A DNA stretch of 64,000 nucleotides from positions 107,501 through 171,500 of the forward strand of contig CAUYUJ010008136.1 of assembly GCA_963575745.1 (NCBI GenBank), written 5' to 3'. Both the position numbers and the translations under genes were made by a program. Position 1 is the first letter of the stretch. Each line of letters starts with the position of its first letter. The notes beneath the pieces are model-generated. The model ran no database searches. It had not been told where the DNA came from and was given only the letters and a program-made list of their open reading frames with translations. This document shows, piece by piece, positions 1-10,399 of the stretch. The stretch comes from Prorocentrum cordatum (Eukaryota; Sar; Dinophyceae; Prorocentrales; Prorocentraceae).

Positions 1-300
1 GTTGCCGTTGTCGTTTCCGTTGCAGTCGCCGTCGTGAGCGTCTTTGTCGTCGTCGTCGTCTTCATCGTCGTCGTCGTCATCTTGGTATTTGTCTTTGTCA
101 TTGTCTTTGATTTCCTTCTCTGCCTGACTCTTTGTCTTTGTCTTTGTCTTTGTCGTCGTCGTCGTCGTTGCCGTCGTCGTCGTTGCCGTCGTCGTCGTTG
201 CCGTCGTTGGCGTCGTGCTCTTGCTGCTGCTGCGGCTTCAGCTCCTCCCGTTTCCCCTCCGCCTTCCCCCTCCTTTTTCTCCTTCCCCTCCTGCTCTTAC
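1..300. repeat. CGT and CTTTGT simple-sequence tract
   Basis: Imperfect CGT/GTC triplets run from about 25 to 90 and again from 150 to 215, separated by CTTTGT hexamers at about 125-155, followed by CT-rich sequence to about 300. Open frames here encode only runs of Val, Ser/Leu or Arg and are by-products of the repeat. Confidence 0.85.
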
Positions 301-1375
301 CCTCTGTGGCTTGTGCTCGTCGCTGGGATGGACGGGGCTCAAGAAAGTCCCCAAATGCCAGCGGGGCCGCGTCCGCGACTAGCACTTGGCGCAGAAGGAG
401 GACGATTTTCTTTAGAGATTTTAGTGCAGCATGTGTCTGGGCTGTTCGCTCCCGAGGAGGCGTGTGAATCGGCTCGTGTCTTCTCCACTTACGACTGGTT
501 CAGCTTGCTTTAACCTGACGCGGTTCGTCGCTTCTCGAACTTAGCTCATTTTGCGTGGCTCAATGCAGCGTGACTTGCTTGGATGTTTATCCGCCAAGCC
601 GCGGACTCTAAACATGTGTGGGCGGTGAGCGGTAGAGCGCGTTGCGTGCGCATCGGGCTGTCATTGTTGGTTCGTGTCCCGGTGTAAGTGCGCTTTTGTT
701 CCGGGCCGCTCGGCCTGTGACTTGCTCTGCTCTTGAGCCCCGCGTGGGCCTTTGTGAAGAAAGGCGCTCCTCCTTTGTGAGCGAGCGCCTAGAGGCATGT
801 GTGCATGGCTGCCGTATGCTGCAGGGCAGCGACGTCGATGGTCGCATGGGTCCGGTCAATGAGTGCCGAGGGCAACTTCGCCCCACCGCGACGCGCGGCC
901 CGCCCAGAGCTCCGCCAGTGGTTCTGGGTGGGCGCGCGAGGTGGCGTGCTTGGCGAGCCGTGTCTTTCATGACTTGGTGCGCAAATTGCTTGTCTGACGG
1001 GGGTGCAGGTCAATCGAAAAACGGGGAGCAGGGAAGATTCTTCGCCGTCGGCATCGTGCTCCTCGTCCTCCGCCCCCTCCTCCTCGCCCTCCTCCGTCCC
1101 CTGTCCTTGCGACTAGTTTTCGTTGTCGGCCAACCAGACGTGCCAGTAGGACGGGCTGGGTGTTTCGGCTGAGACCGCCTCGCCGTTTTTTGATCCTGAA
1201 GCGTGAAAGGGTTACACGGATGGGTGGCAGTTGGTTTTCTCCATGTGGCCCTGGCCTTAGCGCCGCGTGTATTCGTGATTTCAACAGCTGCAAGGATGGA
1301 GGGCGGGCCATTGCAAATTGTGGCTCTCGCTTCTGTACCGCGCGAGTTTGCCGCAAAACTTCCAGCAGTCATAAG
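301..1375. other. No recognisable gene
   Basis: GC-rich sequence between the leading microsatellite and the LINE. Overlapping open frames exist on both strands, but none has a recognisable domain or a composition that favours one frame. This is probably flanking sequence of the LINE insertion site. Confidence 0.4.
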
Positions 1376-1390
1376 TCATACGGATTGAGG
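1376..1390. repeat. Left target-site duplication of the LINE
   Basis: TCATACGGATTGAGG occurs here and again, exactly, at 15537-15551. With one mismatch the match extends left through ATAA[G/A]. It brackets a unit with LINE endonuclease, reverse transcriptase and 3' zinc finger, so it is read as a target-site duplication. Confidence 0.8.
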
Positions 1391-1424
1391 CTCAAGTGGT
1401 GACAGTTGGCTCAAGTGGCTCAAC
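1389..1424 (+). other. Spliced-leader-like sequence at the LINE 5' end
   Basis: TTGGCTCAAG at 1406-1415 equals the last ten bases of the dinoflagellate spliced leader (ending ATTTTGGCTCAAG). GGCTCAAG at 1389-1396 and TGGCTCAAC at 1416-1424 flank it. It lies just inside the left target-site duplication, where the 5' end of a trans-spliced and then reverse-transcribed RNA would fall. The rest of the leader is degenerate. Confidence 0.45.
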
Positions 1425-1506
1425 GGTGGGGCCGCTGACGGAGGGGTGTCTTGTCCGTCCCCGTCGCGCGCGTTCCGCGGCGCGTCACATCAGCCTAGGA
1501 CAAGCC

Positions 1507-3816
1507 ATGGCGCAGAGCTGCCGTGTTTGCCTGGCCCGCGGCGTACAGGGCCTCGCGCTGCCAGGCAAGAAACTTTGCGAGGCACACCAGCATTTCCACT
1601 TGGACCTGCCTGGCGCAGCGGCGGCAGCCCAGCCGCCGCTGTTCCAGCCGCTGCGGCACTCCTGCAAGCGGCTCCGGCGGCGACCCCCAGCATGGCGGCT
1701 AGCGACAACATGAACACCGAGGCCGACGTGGACTGCTCTGGAGCTGGGGACTTTGCCTCTTCAGCTCGGGGCCGCTCTACCGAAACGGGCCTCTCTCAGG
1801 AGGTCGCACGGCTGGCACGTCAGGTGCCGCCAGGATTGCAAGTGGCGCATGCACCCGCTGACTTCGCCGATCGCGAGCTGTACGAGTTGGGCGGGAGGAG
1901 CTCCTGGGCGCACGCGCACGTGATCAACGCCCTGGTGTCTACTGGGCAACTGCAGCCTACCAGCTTGGCTCGATCATCTCTTACATGATGGCCGGAGTTA
2001 TGGCGTTTCTTGGCATCATTGGCTTTCCGGGCGGACCTGGACGACCCCTGGGCGCGTTTGGGTCTATGCCCGTATGACGGGCCGCCGCCTGATGCTGCAC
2101 GCATAGCTCGTCGTTGGGGGCGTGCCAGGCTGTTCTTATCTTGCTCGGCGGCGGCGGACTGGCCAGTGGATGATCGTGACCTGGCCGACACAGCGCGAGA
2201 CAGGCTGGAGCAAGCACATGCCCTTTGTACGGAAGACCTTCCTCGTGTACCAGCAGTCCGTTTGCGTGAGCGCGGTGATGCCCTTCCTCGGTGGCAAGAG
2301 CTTGGTTCTACGGCGGTGGAGCTCATGCTGAACACGCTGGCTTCGAGGGGGAGCTTAAGGCCACACAGCTGTCCGATGTCGAGTTGCTTCCTCAGCACAT
2401 GCTGGCACACCCGCGGTTACTCGATTCTGGGCAGGCCCGTCGCCTAACCCAGACTGCCGCCGAGGGCAAGGATTTCTTCCCTTTGTTGGGCACTGGTGGG
2501 GCGGTCATGTGGGCTCCCACCGACTCGGCAGCATTGGGGCGCCTGCTTTCGAACTACATGCGCCGAGCAGCCCTGGAACAACAGCACCGTCCCTTATGAT
2601 TACTCGTGCCGCTCGACTTGTACCCAGGCTGCGCCGCGGCCAGTATGATCAAGGACTTGTTCTGGCACGCGCTTATGGGGAGCGTTTGGTGCGCGAGCAG
2701 ACGTTCGTCCATCAGGAGCTGCGAATTGTCACATCGGGGGAAGGCGGGCCCGCGAACCACAAAAAGGGGCTGTTCTTATCGCTACGGTATCTCCCCACCT
2801 GCCAGTGGCCGTCCCTAGCGGAGCCGCTCTTCAGCATGAGCGTTGGCCAGTCCCTCGTTGTTGATTGCCCGGCCTCGCGGCTACCAGCAGCAGTGGAGAC
2901 CGTTGGGGCACCGCGAGCTGCCAGGGTCGGCCCCGTTCTCCGGAGCCCGTCATCGTCGGCAGACTTACCCATAGCTCGTTTCGAAGTATTTTTACCCACC
3001 GGCCGGGCCAGTGACCTCGATGTCGCCCTCCTCATCAGACACCTTCGACATGCGCATCTCCCAGCAGGGGCTATGGTGGGATCTCGGCAGGTTGACTCGG
3101 ACAACAGCTGCCAACTGGTGGATCTGACGGCCCCATCAGCATTCTATTTGTGTGGCATCTCTGCGAGGAGGCTGTCTTCATCAAGCCGAAACTGGTTAAC
3201 TGTTCGCACCGCCCGGCAGCCCAAGGAGTGGCGGCACATGCTGGACCAGATGCTCGTGGAGGACACGCGCAATTTCATTTTGAAAATCCGCGACCGCCCT
3301 TCGAGGCAGGGAGGGCGCCCCTGGGTCACCCCGACGGCAACTCCGCAGCACGTGACATCGATCCGTCGGGCCCGAGGCGGGAGGGCAACCTGGGGAGGGC
3401 AGGCGTCCGAGACGTCCAGGTTAATTCTGGCGGGAGGCCTCGGCCATGATCCAGCACGGGTTGCTAGGCAGATGACAGGAGGTCATCCGAAGCAGGACCG
3501 GCATTGCGCTACGAGAAGCTGGAGTGGAGGCATGGGCGGCGGGAGGTGGGACTTGGTTCCGCCTCGCGGATCACGACCCTACTGCCCATCCTGGCAGGTT
3601 GCAGCTTCGCCTGGATTCGTTCGACGACGCGAACTGGATCATGCGCGAGGTGCACGGGCGTGCTGTGCAGCTGGGGTCGGACCTCATCAGCGTGGGCTTG
3701 ACGAGCGATGAGTTCGAGGCGCTGCAGGGAAACGGCATGCAGGGGCGGGGTGGCTGGGGCCCCGCTCCCGCGGCGTCAGCCCCGAATGGCCAGGTTTCTG
3801 GCCAACGCCAGGCCTG
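1507..3816 (+). pseudogene. LINE ORF1 remnants (nucleic-acid-binding protein)
   Basis: Upstream of the endonuclease lie open fragments in changing frames. The first, from the ATG at 1507, begins with Cys5-X2-Cys8 and a later Cys24-X2-His27, a plausible small zinc finger. A later stretch (2291-2599) and the terminal piece at 3524-3817 look protein-like; the latter has an RRM-like line (LRLDSFDDANWIMREVHG) and ends with a stop at 3815-3817. Frames change at least three times, so no single product is possible. Assignment to ORF1 rests on position between the LINE 5' end and ORF2 and on the binding-type motifs; the detailed reconstruction is uncertain. Confidence 0.45.
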
Positions 3817-4346
3817 AGTGCAAGTTTTTTTTCAAATTGAGGTCACCACCATGTCTGGGTTACGATATTGGGTGATCGATGTCCGACCTGTTGACCATGG
3901 CGATGTCCCCTCTTGTTTCCAACCTGATGCTCCGCAGCTTTGCATGCACAGTTTGACCCTCGCCTGCCCGCTCGCCGCGCTGATCGTTGTGATGCTCCTT
4001 TACGGCCACATCAGTCTACCTCCCCGTGCCGGCGAGGCTCGTCGCCGCGATTTGCGGCGAGCTGGCGACAGCCCTGCAGATCTGGCAGCTGACATATCTT
4101 CAGCCGTCAGACTGCCGTCGTTGCCGCGCTCCCAGCCTGCGCCGAGGCTGCGCTCCAGGCCGGCGCCAAGGCCGCCCTCTCACCCGCCAGGTCACGCTCC
4201 AGCCTGTGCTGACGATGCTCGCCCTGATGGTGACGGCGGCGGGCCTTCCGTTCACGGCCTGGCGATGGCCCCGTTTCGAGGGGAGTTGCAGGGCGCCGTC
4301 TGAAACGCGCGGGCTCTCTTCGCTCGGAAGCGCCGGCGGCGCAACG

Positions 4347-6003
4347 ATGAGGATTTTTGTGTCACACGGCTTCTTCGATCTCGGGACTTCGTCGCCATCT
4401 CGGGAACGCGCGGTCTCGAGAGGGGCGGTTGCGCCTGGGGCTGCTCTCGCGACTGCACCTCCTGGTTCTCGCCAGGCACTTCCGCAAGGCGGCGTCGGCC
4501 TCGTCGTGAAGAACTCGTTCTTGAGCATGCTCGACTCTGCGTTGACACGCTGGGAGCACATAGTTCCAAGACGAGCCGGAGTCCTGCGTCTCGCGGGCCC
4601 GATGGGTGTGCTGGATTTGTGCGCGTTGTGCAGGCGCGCCAGCAGCGCTGATGTGCGTTGCCGCATGGCTCGCGCCATGATGCCGGCTGACACCGCGCTG
4701 CCTATCCTGGCTTGGGGCTTCAATTGGGTACCAGATGCTCGCGGCCGCTTCAAGAAGGATGCTGGCGAGTATACGGGGGGCCGTGATTCTGGAGACAGGA
4801 GGCACTTCCCGAGCACGTTGGCGCGCCCCTTCGGTTTGTGCGAGCTGCGGCAAACCGCCATGGCGCGGGGCAGTGCTTCAGCACGCTCGCGACTCGACCG
4901 CGTTTGCTGGAATCAGCCTGTCTCGGAGCAGTGAGACCGTCGCGTACATTGCACCCCACTTGAGTGGGTGCCCCACCTGTTCGCGTATCGCGCCGTGGCG
5001 TTTGGGCGTTGCAGTCCGGCTCGGAGGATTGATGCTCTTCGCCCTATTCCTGTGCATGTTCTCCGTCATGCTCGTTGGCCTGAAAGGGTGGCGGTGGAGT
5101 TTTATGACCGGTTGGCTGCAGAGGCTCACGGCGAATGCCAGTTTCGCCGGCTCTTCCTGCTTAAGTTCGCCGTCCGCGTGGTCTCTGACCGCATGTTCGC
5201 CGAAAGGTCGCAGATCGCGCGTTTGGGGCCTGAGCCAGATGAGAAAGTCGGCTGCGCGATGCGTTTCGCTCGCGCCGCGGAGGAGGGCAGGGCCAGTGTG
5301 ATGCGGCGATGCCTTCGTCAGTGCCCGCACTTGGCCGCGCTGGTTGCCGACCCCATGGGTTCAGTTTATTCGGAAGGAGCTGGGCTCCAACCATCTCGCC
5401 ATCACGCGGTGGAGGTCGCGTTAGAGTCGGCCATCCACGAACTTGCAGCTAACCGCGACAGCATGGCAGGGGAAATCCACGACAAACGTCGCAACCGCCT
5501 GATCTAGATGCTGCAGCGGCTCTCCCCCGGCCGATGCGCATCGATCCTTGCCGTGCGCAATGTCCGGGGTGAAGTTGTCATGGGTCTCGAGGAGATGGCG
5601 GCTGCTCTTCGAGCGCATTGGGCTTCGGTGTTCGATTCCTGCCAGGTTGACCGGCGATTGCTTCAAGACTGGTTGCGCGAGGACGTCTCCTCCGGCGGGC
5701 TGCCCCCGTCGGACAGCCAGGCTGCTTTGGGCGCCTCGGCCGATTCCGCGCCGAGACCAGGCGGGGTCCCCTTCCCGGCGTGGCGCAGGCTGGGTGCGAT
5801 GGCCGCCGATGCTCTCTTCGACGCTCTGCAGGGGTTGGCTTCGAGCCCAGCTTCGCCAGACCTCGACGCGTTCCTGCAGGGGCCCTCTCCTGGCCTAGGG
5901 TTCAACCGCAGCCTCGTGATATTTCCGCCGAAGGCGCCCAGCGGCAAAGACGAGCGAGCAACTTGGATAATGTTTTGATATTGGCGATAGCTGACCCCTC
6001 AAA
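4347..6003 (+). pseudogene. LINE ORF2, 5' half: APE endonuclease and pre-RT linker
   Basis: One frame from the ATG at 4347 runs to 5978 with stops at 4932-4934 (TGA) and 5505-5507 (TAG). It shows the endonuclease blocks GGVGLVVKNSF, AWGFNWVPDARGRF (the GDFN block, with the usual Asp-containing order disturbed) and SRLDRVCWNQP (the S-R-[IL]-D-R block). Next comes the linker typical of LINEs (LSPGRCASILAVRNVRG, AAALRAHWASVF) and the start of RT (SLVIFPPKAPSGKDERAT). Near 5965 the reading shifts by one frame to DNVLILAIADPS, and at 6003 the YR element interrupts it. The protein would nick target DNA for target-primed reverse transcription; this copy cannot make it. Confidence 0.8.
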
Positions 6004-6066
6004 TTGATGGTGTGCCATATTATCGTTGTCACGATCGTAGCCGGCCCCATCTCAAGTTTTTGGCTC
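6004..6066 (+). repeat. Split direct repeat A1
   Basis: Begins TTGATGGTGTGCCATATTAT and ends TTTTTGGCTC. It matches A2 at 12526-12588 with one substitution (C/T at the CCATCTC position). It marks the left end of the YR element and contains the ATG (6007) of the first ORF. Confidence 0.9.
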
Positions 6067-6633
6067 AGGGTTGAGCCAGGTGTGATGCGCTCCGCCCATC
6101 CAGCGTTCGCCGCGATCGCTGGGTTTGCGGGCTCGCTCCTCGGTGGCCTCTCGGGCCGCCCCGCGCCGCTGGAGCCGGCGCCGTGTGTGGTCGCGCGCGA
6201 GCTGGACCACTGCCCGCAGCCGATCTGCCCGGCGGCGGTCTGCCCCCCGGCCTCCTGCCCGGAGGCGCCTCCGTGCCCGGAGGTCATCGTGCCGGCGTGC
6301 CCGGCCTGCACCGCGGCGCACGGCGCCGGCCTCGGGCTCTGGCTGCTCGGGCTTCTGCCCCTTGCGGGCGCGGCGCTGCTCCTGTGGGCGGCCCGCGCGT
6401 GTCGCTGGTGGGGCAACGGCCGCTTCGCAGCAGCGGCGGAGGGCGGGGCGAGCCTCGGCGGCCCGCCCATCGGCCGAGTCGCCCTCGGCGCGGCGCCGGC
6501 CGTGGCGGGCGTCGCTCCTGTTCGTGGGCTGCCTGCTCTGGGCGCTGGTGGGCCTCCGAGTCCATCGAGTCGGTCAGGACTTCAGACGCCCGACGAGAGT
6601 GGGGTCTGGCGACCTCGGGGTAGCCGCAAGTGA
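6007..6633 (+). CDS. Predicted membrane protein with Cys-Pro repeats, first ORF of the YR element
   Basis: From the ATG inside repeat A1, 208 codons stay open. The N-terminus is hydrophobic (HIIVVTIVAGPISSFWL). Residues about 55-100 hold a series of Cys-Pro dipeptides (CPQPICPAAVCPPASCPEAP, then further CP pairs), and a strong transmembrane segment follows (GLGLWLLGLLPLAGAALLLW) with a basic side after it (RACRWW). The TGA stop overlaps the next ORF's start as TGATG at 6631-6635, suggesting coupled termination and reinitiation. I do not recognise a family. GC richness makes long frames cheap, but the hydrophobic and Cys-Pro patterns are too organised for an obvious shadow. Role unknown; targeting of the gag product to a membrane is only a guess. 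Confidence 0.5.
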   Translation: MVCHIIVVTIVAGPISSFWLRVEPGVMRSAHPAFAAIAGFAGSLLGGLSGRPAPLEPAPCVVARELDHCPQPICPAAVCPPASCPEAPPCPEVIVPACPACTAAHGAGLGLWLLGLLPLAGAALLLWAARACRWWGNGRFAAAAEGGASLGGPPIGRVALGAAPAVAGVAPVRGLPALGAGGPPSPSSRSGLQTPDESGVWRPRGSRK

Positions 6634-7769
6634 TGGCGGCTCGGCCTCGCGACCTCGCCCTGGACGTCGCCAAGCCGCAGGTGGCCATCGACTTCCCGGA
6701 CGACGACAACTTCACGTGGCACCGCCGCCTGCTCCTCAACAGGGTGGGCGATGGCACGAAGTGGGTCGTCTCGACCCCGGACTACAACGTGGAGGTCCTC
6801 GACTTGGCCAACCATCGGGTGGTGCCCCTCGCCCGAGGGTGCGAGGTGCCCGCGCGGGTGCGGGGCGACATCTACATGTTCGGCGACCTCCCCGAGGAGC
6901 AGCTGCAGGCCCTCCAGCGGCAGGGCGAGGCGCTGGCGGTGCTCATCGGGGGCGTGGCCGCCCCTCCGGGGCGAGGTGTCGCGGTCTGGGTGGTCTCGGA
7001 CACGGGCGCGGACCAGTTCGGGGAGCCGATCGATGCCGCCGTGTCGGGGAACCCAGCGCGCCACGTGCAGCGGGGGTCGACGGCCCTGGGGCTCATCGAC
7101 GACCGCTGGGCGGTCTTGGAGCGGGTCGCCCCCGCAGACCTCGAGGACTGGAAGGAGGAGAAGAGGTCGGGCGCGGGTCGCGACCCGCGGGTGATGCCGA
7201 TCGTCAGGGACGGGCAGGAGCACCGGTACATCGAGTTCCGCGAGGCGATGGCGGCGCTGCAGAAGCGGGTGCCGACTGGTGCGGGTGCCGCTGCGAACGG
7301 TTCCTCCGACGCCGACTGGCCCTTCAGGGGCCCGAGCGCGGCGATGGAGCTCATGGCGATGATCCGCTCCGCGGGGGAGACGGTCGGCACCTACCACGAC
7401 TACTGGGTCCGGGCCTCGGGCATTGGCCCCGACACGGCCGTCGCCCACCACCATGCCTCCCTCCTCAGCATCTTCCACCACACGCTGTGTTTCGACCAGC
7501 TGGAGATCTACCGCCTGGCAGGCATGGAGATGCTGGCGCGAAGGGTGATGTGCATCGAGCGTGCTGTTCGGCGCTCGCCCAAGAGTCCCGACTTCCGAGG
7601 CCTCGAGATGATGATCGCATCGACCTTGGACTCGGGAACGGCGGCGGCCACAGGCGACTTCGCCAAGTTCATCGCGGAGGAGCAGAAGACGGAGGCCTTC
7701 GCACTCAAACAACAGCGACTGTTCGCGGAAGAGACGGACAGGCGCAAGAAGGACGGGACGAAGTCGTGA
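6633..7769 (+). CDS. Gag-like ORF of the YR element
   Basis: An uninterrupted 378-codon frame from the ATG at 6633, overlapping the upstream stop. The protein starts MAARPRDLALDVAKPQVA, has conserved-looking aromatic/acidic segments (FPDDDNFTWHRRLL, YHDYWVRASGIG), and a helical C-terminus rich in Lys, Glu and Gln (AEEQKTEAFALKQQRLFAEE) ending KKDGTKS. Its position before RT matches where DIRS/Ngaro elements carry a gag-like product that packages RNA. I see no zinc knuckle. The frame is intact over 1.1 kb, unlike the LINE around it, which supports a real and recent coding sequence. The gag assignment rests on position, not on a recognised domain. Confidence 0.65.
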   Translation: MAARPRDLALDVAKPQVAIDFPDDDNFTWHRRLLLNRVGDGTKWVVSTPDYNVEVLDLANHRVVPLARGCEVPARVRGDIYMFGDLPEEQLQALQRQGEALAVLIGGVAAPPGRGVAVWVVSDTGADQFGEPIDAAVSGNPARHVQRGSTALGLIDDRWAVLERVAPADLEDWKEEKRSGAGRDPRVMPIVRDGQEHRYIEFREAMAALQKRVPTGAGAAANGSSDADWPFRGPSAAMELMAMIRSAGETVGTYHDYWVRASGIGPDTAVAHHHASLLSIFHHTLCFDQLEIYRLAGMEMLARRVMCIERAVRRSPKSPDFRGLEMMIASTLDSGTAAATGDFAKFIAEEQKTEAFALKQQRLFAEETDRRKKDGTKS

Positions 7770-7818
7770 CACGTGGGCCTTCCCACGATCGCGGTCGCTG
7801 CCGCCTGGCTCGTCTGGG

Positions 7819-9543
7819 GTGGCGGCACCTCGGCCACGTTCTCTTTTCCCTCTGGATCTGCCAGAACATGCCAATTCATCTAGTGCGGCGTCGCCTGGCG
7901 TCGATGGTCTTTTGCTTCCTGACCCTGGGCTTCGTCGACTGCAGGTTTCGGCGGCATCGGCGTTCAACGCCTTGGCGGGTGCTCGGGCCAAGGGCGTGCC
8001 CTCGCCAGGGCCGCTCTCCCGCGCGACTCCTCGTCGGCCGCTCTCGGGTCCGCAGCGGCTGGCGTGGGGGAGGCTCGCGACCGCCGCAGAAGCCGCCGCG
8101 CCGCAGCCTCGACAATCTGATTTGTGCCCGGACGGGGCCCTTTCTGAGATCCTTAAGACGAAAGACCTGTATGAGAGTGACACCGCCCTGGCCGTTGCTC
8201 CCTAGCAGCCTGAGCTGCTCGCCGTCACAAAGGGCAACATCCGACCCCAGGACGCCGCGGGGCTCGCGGGCGAGACCGCGCGGGTGTACCTGGACGACCC
8301 ACGCCGGATCGTGCTGCCGGCGGAGACCGAGGGGCCGCCCCCCGTGCGGCCCCACTGGGACGAGCGACTGCGGAGGTCGCCCGCCCTTTTGGACGACCTC
8401 ATTTCGAAGCTCGACTCCGTCGGCCTCATCACGTACCGCCGCCGGGTCGTTTCCCGCGTGGGTATCTTCTTCGTGGCGAAGAAGACGGGGATGCTGCGGA
8501 TGGTGCTGGACTGTCGGCCGACTAACCAGCTGCATCGCAAGGCCCCCTACACCCGCCTCGCCACGACCGCGGCCATGTCGAGCCTGGTCCTCGACCCTCA
8601 CTTCGTTGAGGCGAGCCCGACTCACGAGGCCGAGCTCTGGGGAGCGTCGATCGACCTGCAGGGCGGATTCTACCAGTTCCTGGCGCCTACGGTCTCGCAC
8701 TTCTTCGGGCTTGGCGTGTCTCGCCGTGCTGGCGAGGTCGGCGTTACCGAGGTCTACGATCCTGAGGTCAACGGCAACACCCCCGTCGACGCGACGGATG
8801 AGCTCGAGGTCTGCTTCGGGGGCCTGCCGATGGGGTGGAGCTGGGCGCTCTACTTCTGCCATAGCGCCGTGTCCGAGGCTTGTCGCCGAGCCCAGCTGCG
8901 CCTGGGGCTGGTGCCCGTCATCGTCGGGGACCGACAGCCCCCTCCGCCCCTTCGGCCTGGAGTGGCGGTCTGCGCGCCCTACGTCGACAATGCCAACATC
9001 CTCGGGTGCGACAAGGACTCAGTCGAGCGGTTGCACGTCGCGGTGGTGGACGAGCTGGTCGGCATGGGCCTGCAGGTCCACGAGCGGGTGGACGCCACGC
9101 AGTCCTTCGAGGCGGTGGGCTTGGTCTTCGACGGCCAGCGGCGCTGGGTCAGGCACAGCCACCGGCGCAGCTGGCGACTCTGGTATGCCCTGGGGGAGGC
9201 CATCCACCGCGGGGCGCTCTTGCCCAACCACGTCCGCGGGCTCTTGGGCCATCTGGTGCATCACTTCAGCCTGCGGCGGTGTGCCCTCGGCGTCTTGGGG
9301 GCGGCCTACCGCTTCGTGGGCACGGGCGGCGCCGAGATTCTGCCCTTGCCAGCTGACGTGGTCGACGAGCTGCGGATCGCCAGGGACCTCGTCCACTTCG
9401 TGCACCTCGACCTGGCCGCTCCGATGCTGGGCGTACTGCAGCGACGCCTCGACGGAGGGCTACGCGCTGCACGTCTCCGCCGCGGACCAGCGCCAGCTGT
9501 GGGATGTCGCAGTCTGGCGGGAGCGATGGCGGTTCATCGATGA
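7819..9543 (+). CDS. YR-element reverse transcriptase with upstream linker and an in-frame TAG
   Basis: The frame opens at the ATG at 7819, meets a TAG at 8203-8205 (context TAG CAG), and continues through the reverse transcriptase to about 9430. RT blocks visible are VGIFFVAKKTGMLRMVLDCR (fingers), SIDLQGGFYQF (motif A Asp), GGLPMGWSWALYFCH (motif B) and YVDNANILG (motif C, second catalytic Asp replaced by Asn). A short region before RT (VYLDDPRRIVLPAE) is typical of the pre-RT part of these elements. The TAG may be a mutation, or a read-through site separating a linker product from RT. At about 9430 the reading moves one frame into RNase H. The enzyme would copy the element RNA into circular DNA. 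Confidence 0.75.
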
Positions 9544-10095
9544 AGACCCGACCGCCATCGCCTCCGGGGAGGAGCTGCGGGGCGGCCTGGCGGGCAGCGC
9601 TGGGCCGGCTGGCGACTTCTCTGCCTGGGTCGACGGCGAGCTCGAGCCTTCGCCCGACGAGCGCGCCATCCTCAGGCAGGGCGACCCGCGGCAGCACCCC
9701 GCGGAGCGGCCGCAGGTGGAGCGCGTCGGGCTGGTACCCCGTGTGCCTGAGGCCTTCGCTGACCCCAGGCGCTGGCACCGCCGCGTCGTGGGGCGCTGGA
9801 AGCGGGCGGCCGCCATCCACTGCAAGGAGGCCCGCGCGGCACTGCTGGGACTCACCCGGGAGACGGAGTGCTGCGACGCGCACGGCAAGCACCTGGTCTC
9901 CTTCGGCGACAACCTCGCCGAGACGTTGGCCTTCGATCGCGGGCGAGCCCGAGATCGAGAGCTGCTCGGGCTCACGCGCCGCGCGGCCGCGTGCCAGCTC
10001 GCCGCCGGCATCATTTGGCATCGGCGCTACGTGGAGACCGCCCGGAACCCTTCCGACGGCGACTCCAGGCTGGCTCATCGTGGGTGGCTTCGACC
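9430..10095 (+). CDS. RNase H domain of the YR element
   Basis: In the frame one base beyond RT, CSDASTEGYALHVSA supplies the first RNase H Asp (codon at 9443), KEARAALLGL the catalytic Glu context, SFGDNLAETLAF the second Asp, and NPSDGDSRLAHRG the last Asp region. The order and spacing match the RNase H of DIRS/Ngaro elements directly after RT. A Pro/Ser/Arg-rich linker follows to about 10400. The RT-to-RNase H frame change is either a one-base indel in this copy or a frameshift site; other copies would decide. The domain degrades RNA in RNA-DNA hybrids. Confidence 0.7.
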
Positions 10096-10399
10096 TGGAC
10101 AGCGGCTCGCGGGCCGCGGGCTGCGGGCGCTGCCCTTGGCCGCCGCCGTGGGCCCGGCATGGGCGCCGACGCCCGCCGCCCCGCCAGAGGACGTCGGGCG
10201 GAGCACCCCTCGAGAGCCCTCGAGCGGCGACGAGTCGCCTCGGGCCTCCGCCGCGGAGTCGGAGCCCCCGATGCCGCCGCGGCCCACTCGGCGCCAGCGA
10301 CGACGGGCGGCGGCGGCCGCGGCCGCCGGCTGCACGGCGCCGCGGCTGGCCGATGGCCTCACCAGCGGGCGCCCAGCCTTCCTGGGCGCTCGGGCTGCG

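Noticed and set aside
6040-6070. Spliced-leader-like pieces in repeat A1/A2 (CGTAGCC and TTTTGGCTCA)
   Set aside because: Both ends of the leader are suggested, but the middle does not match and the spacing is wrong. The match is much weaker than at 1406.
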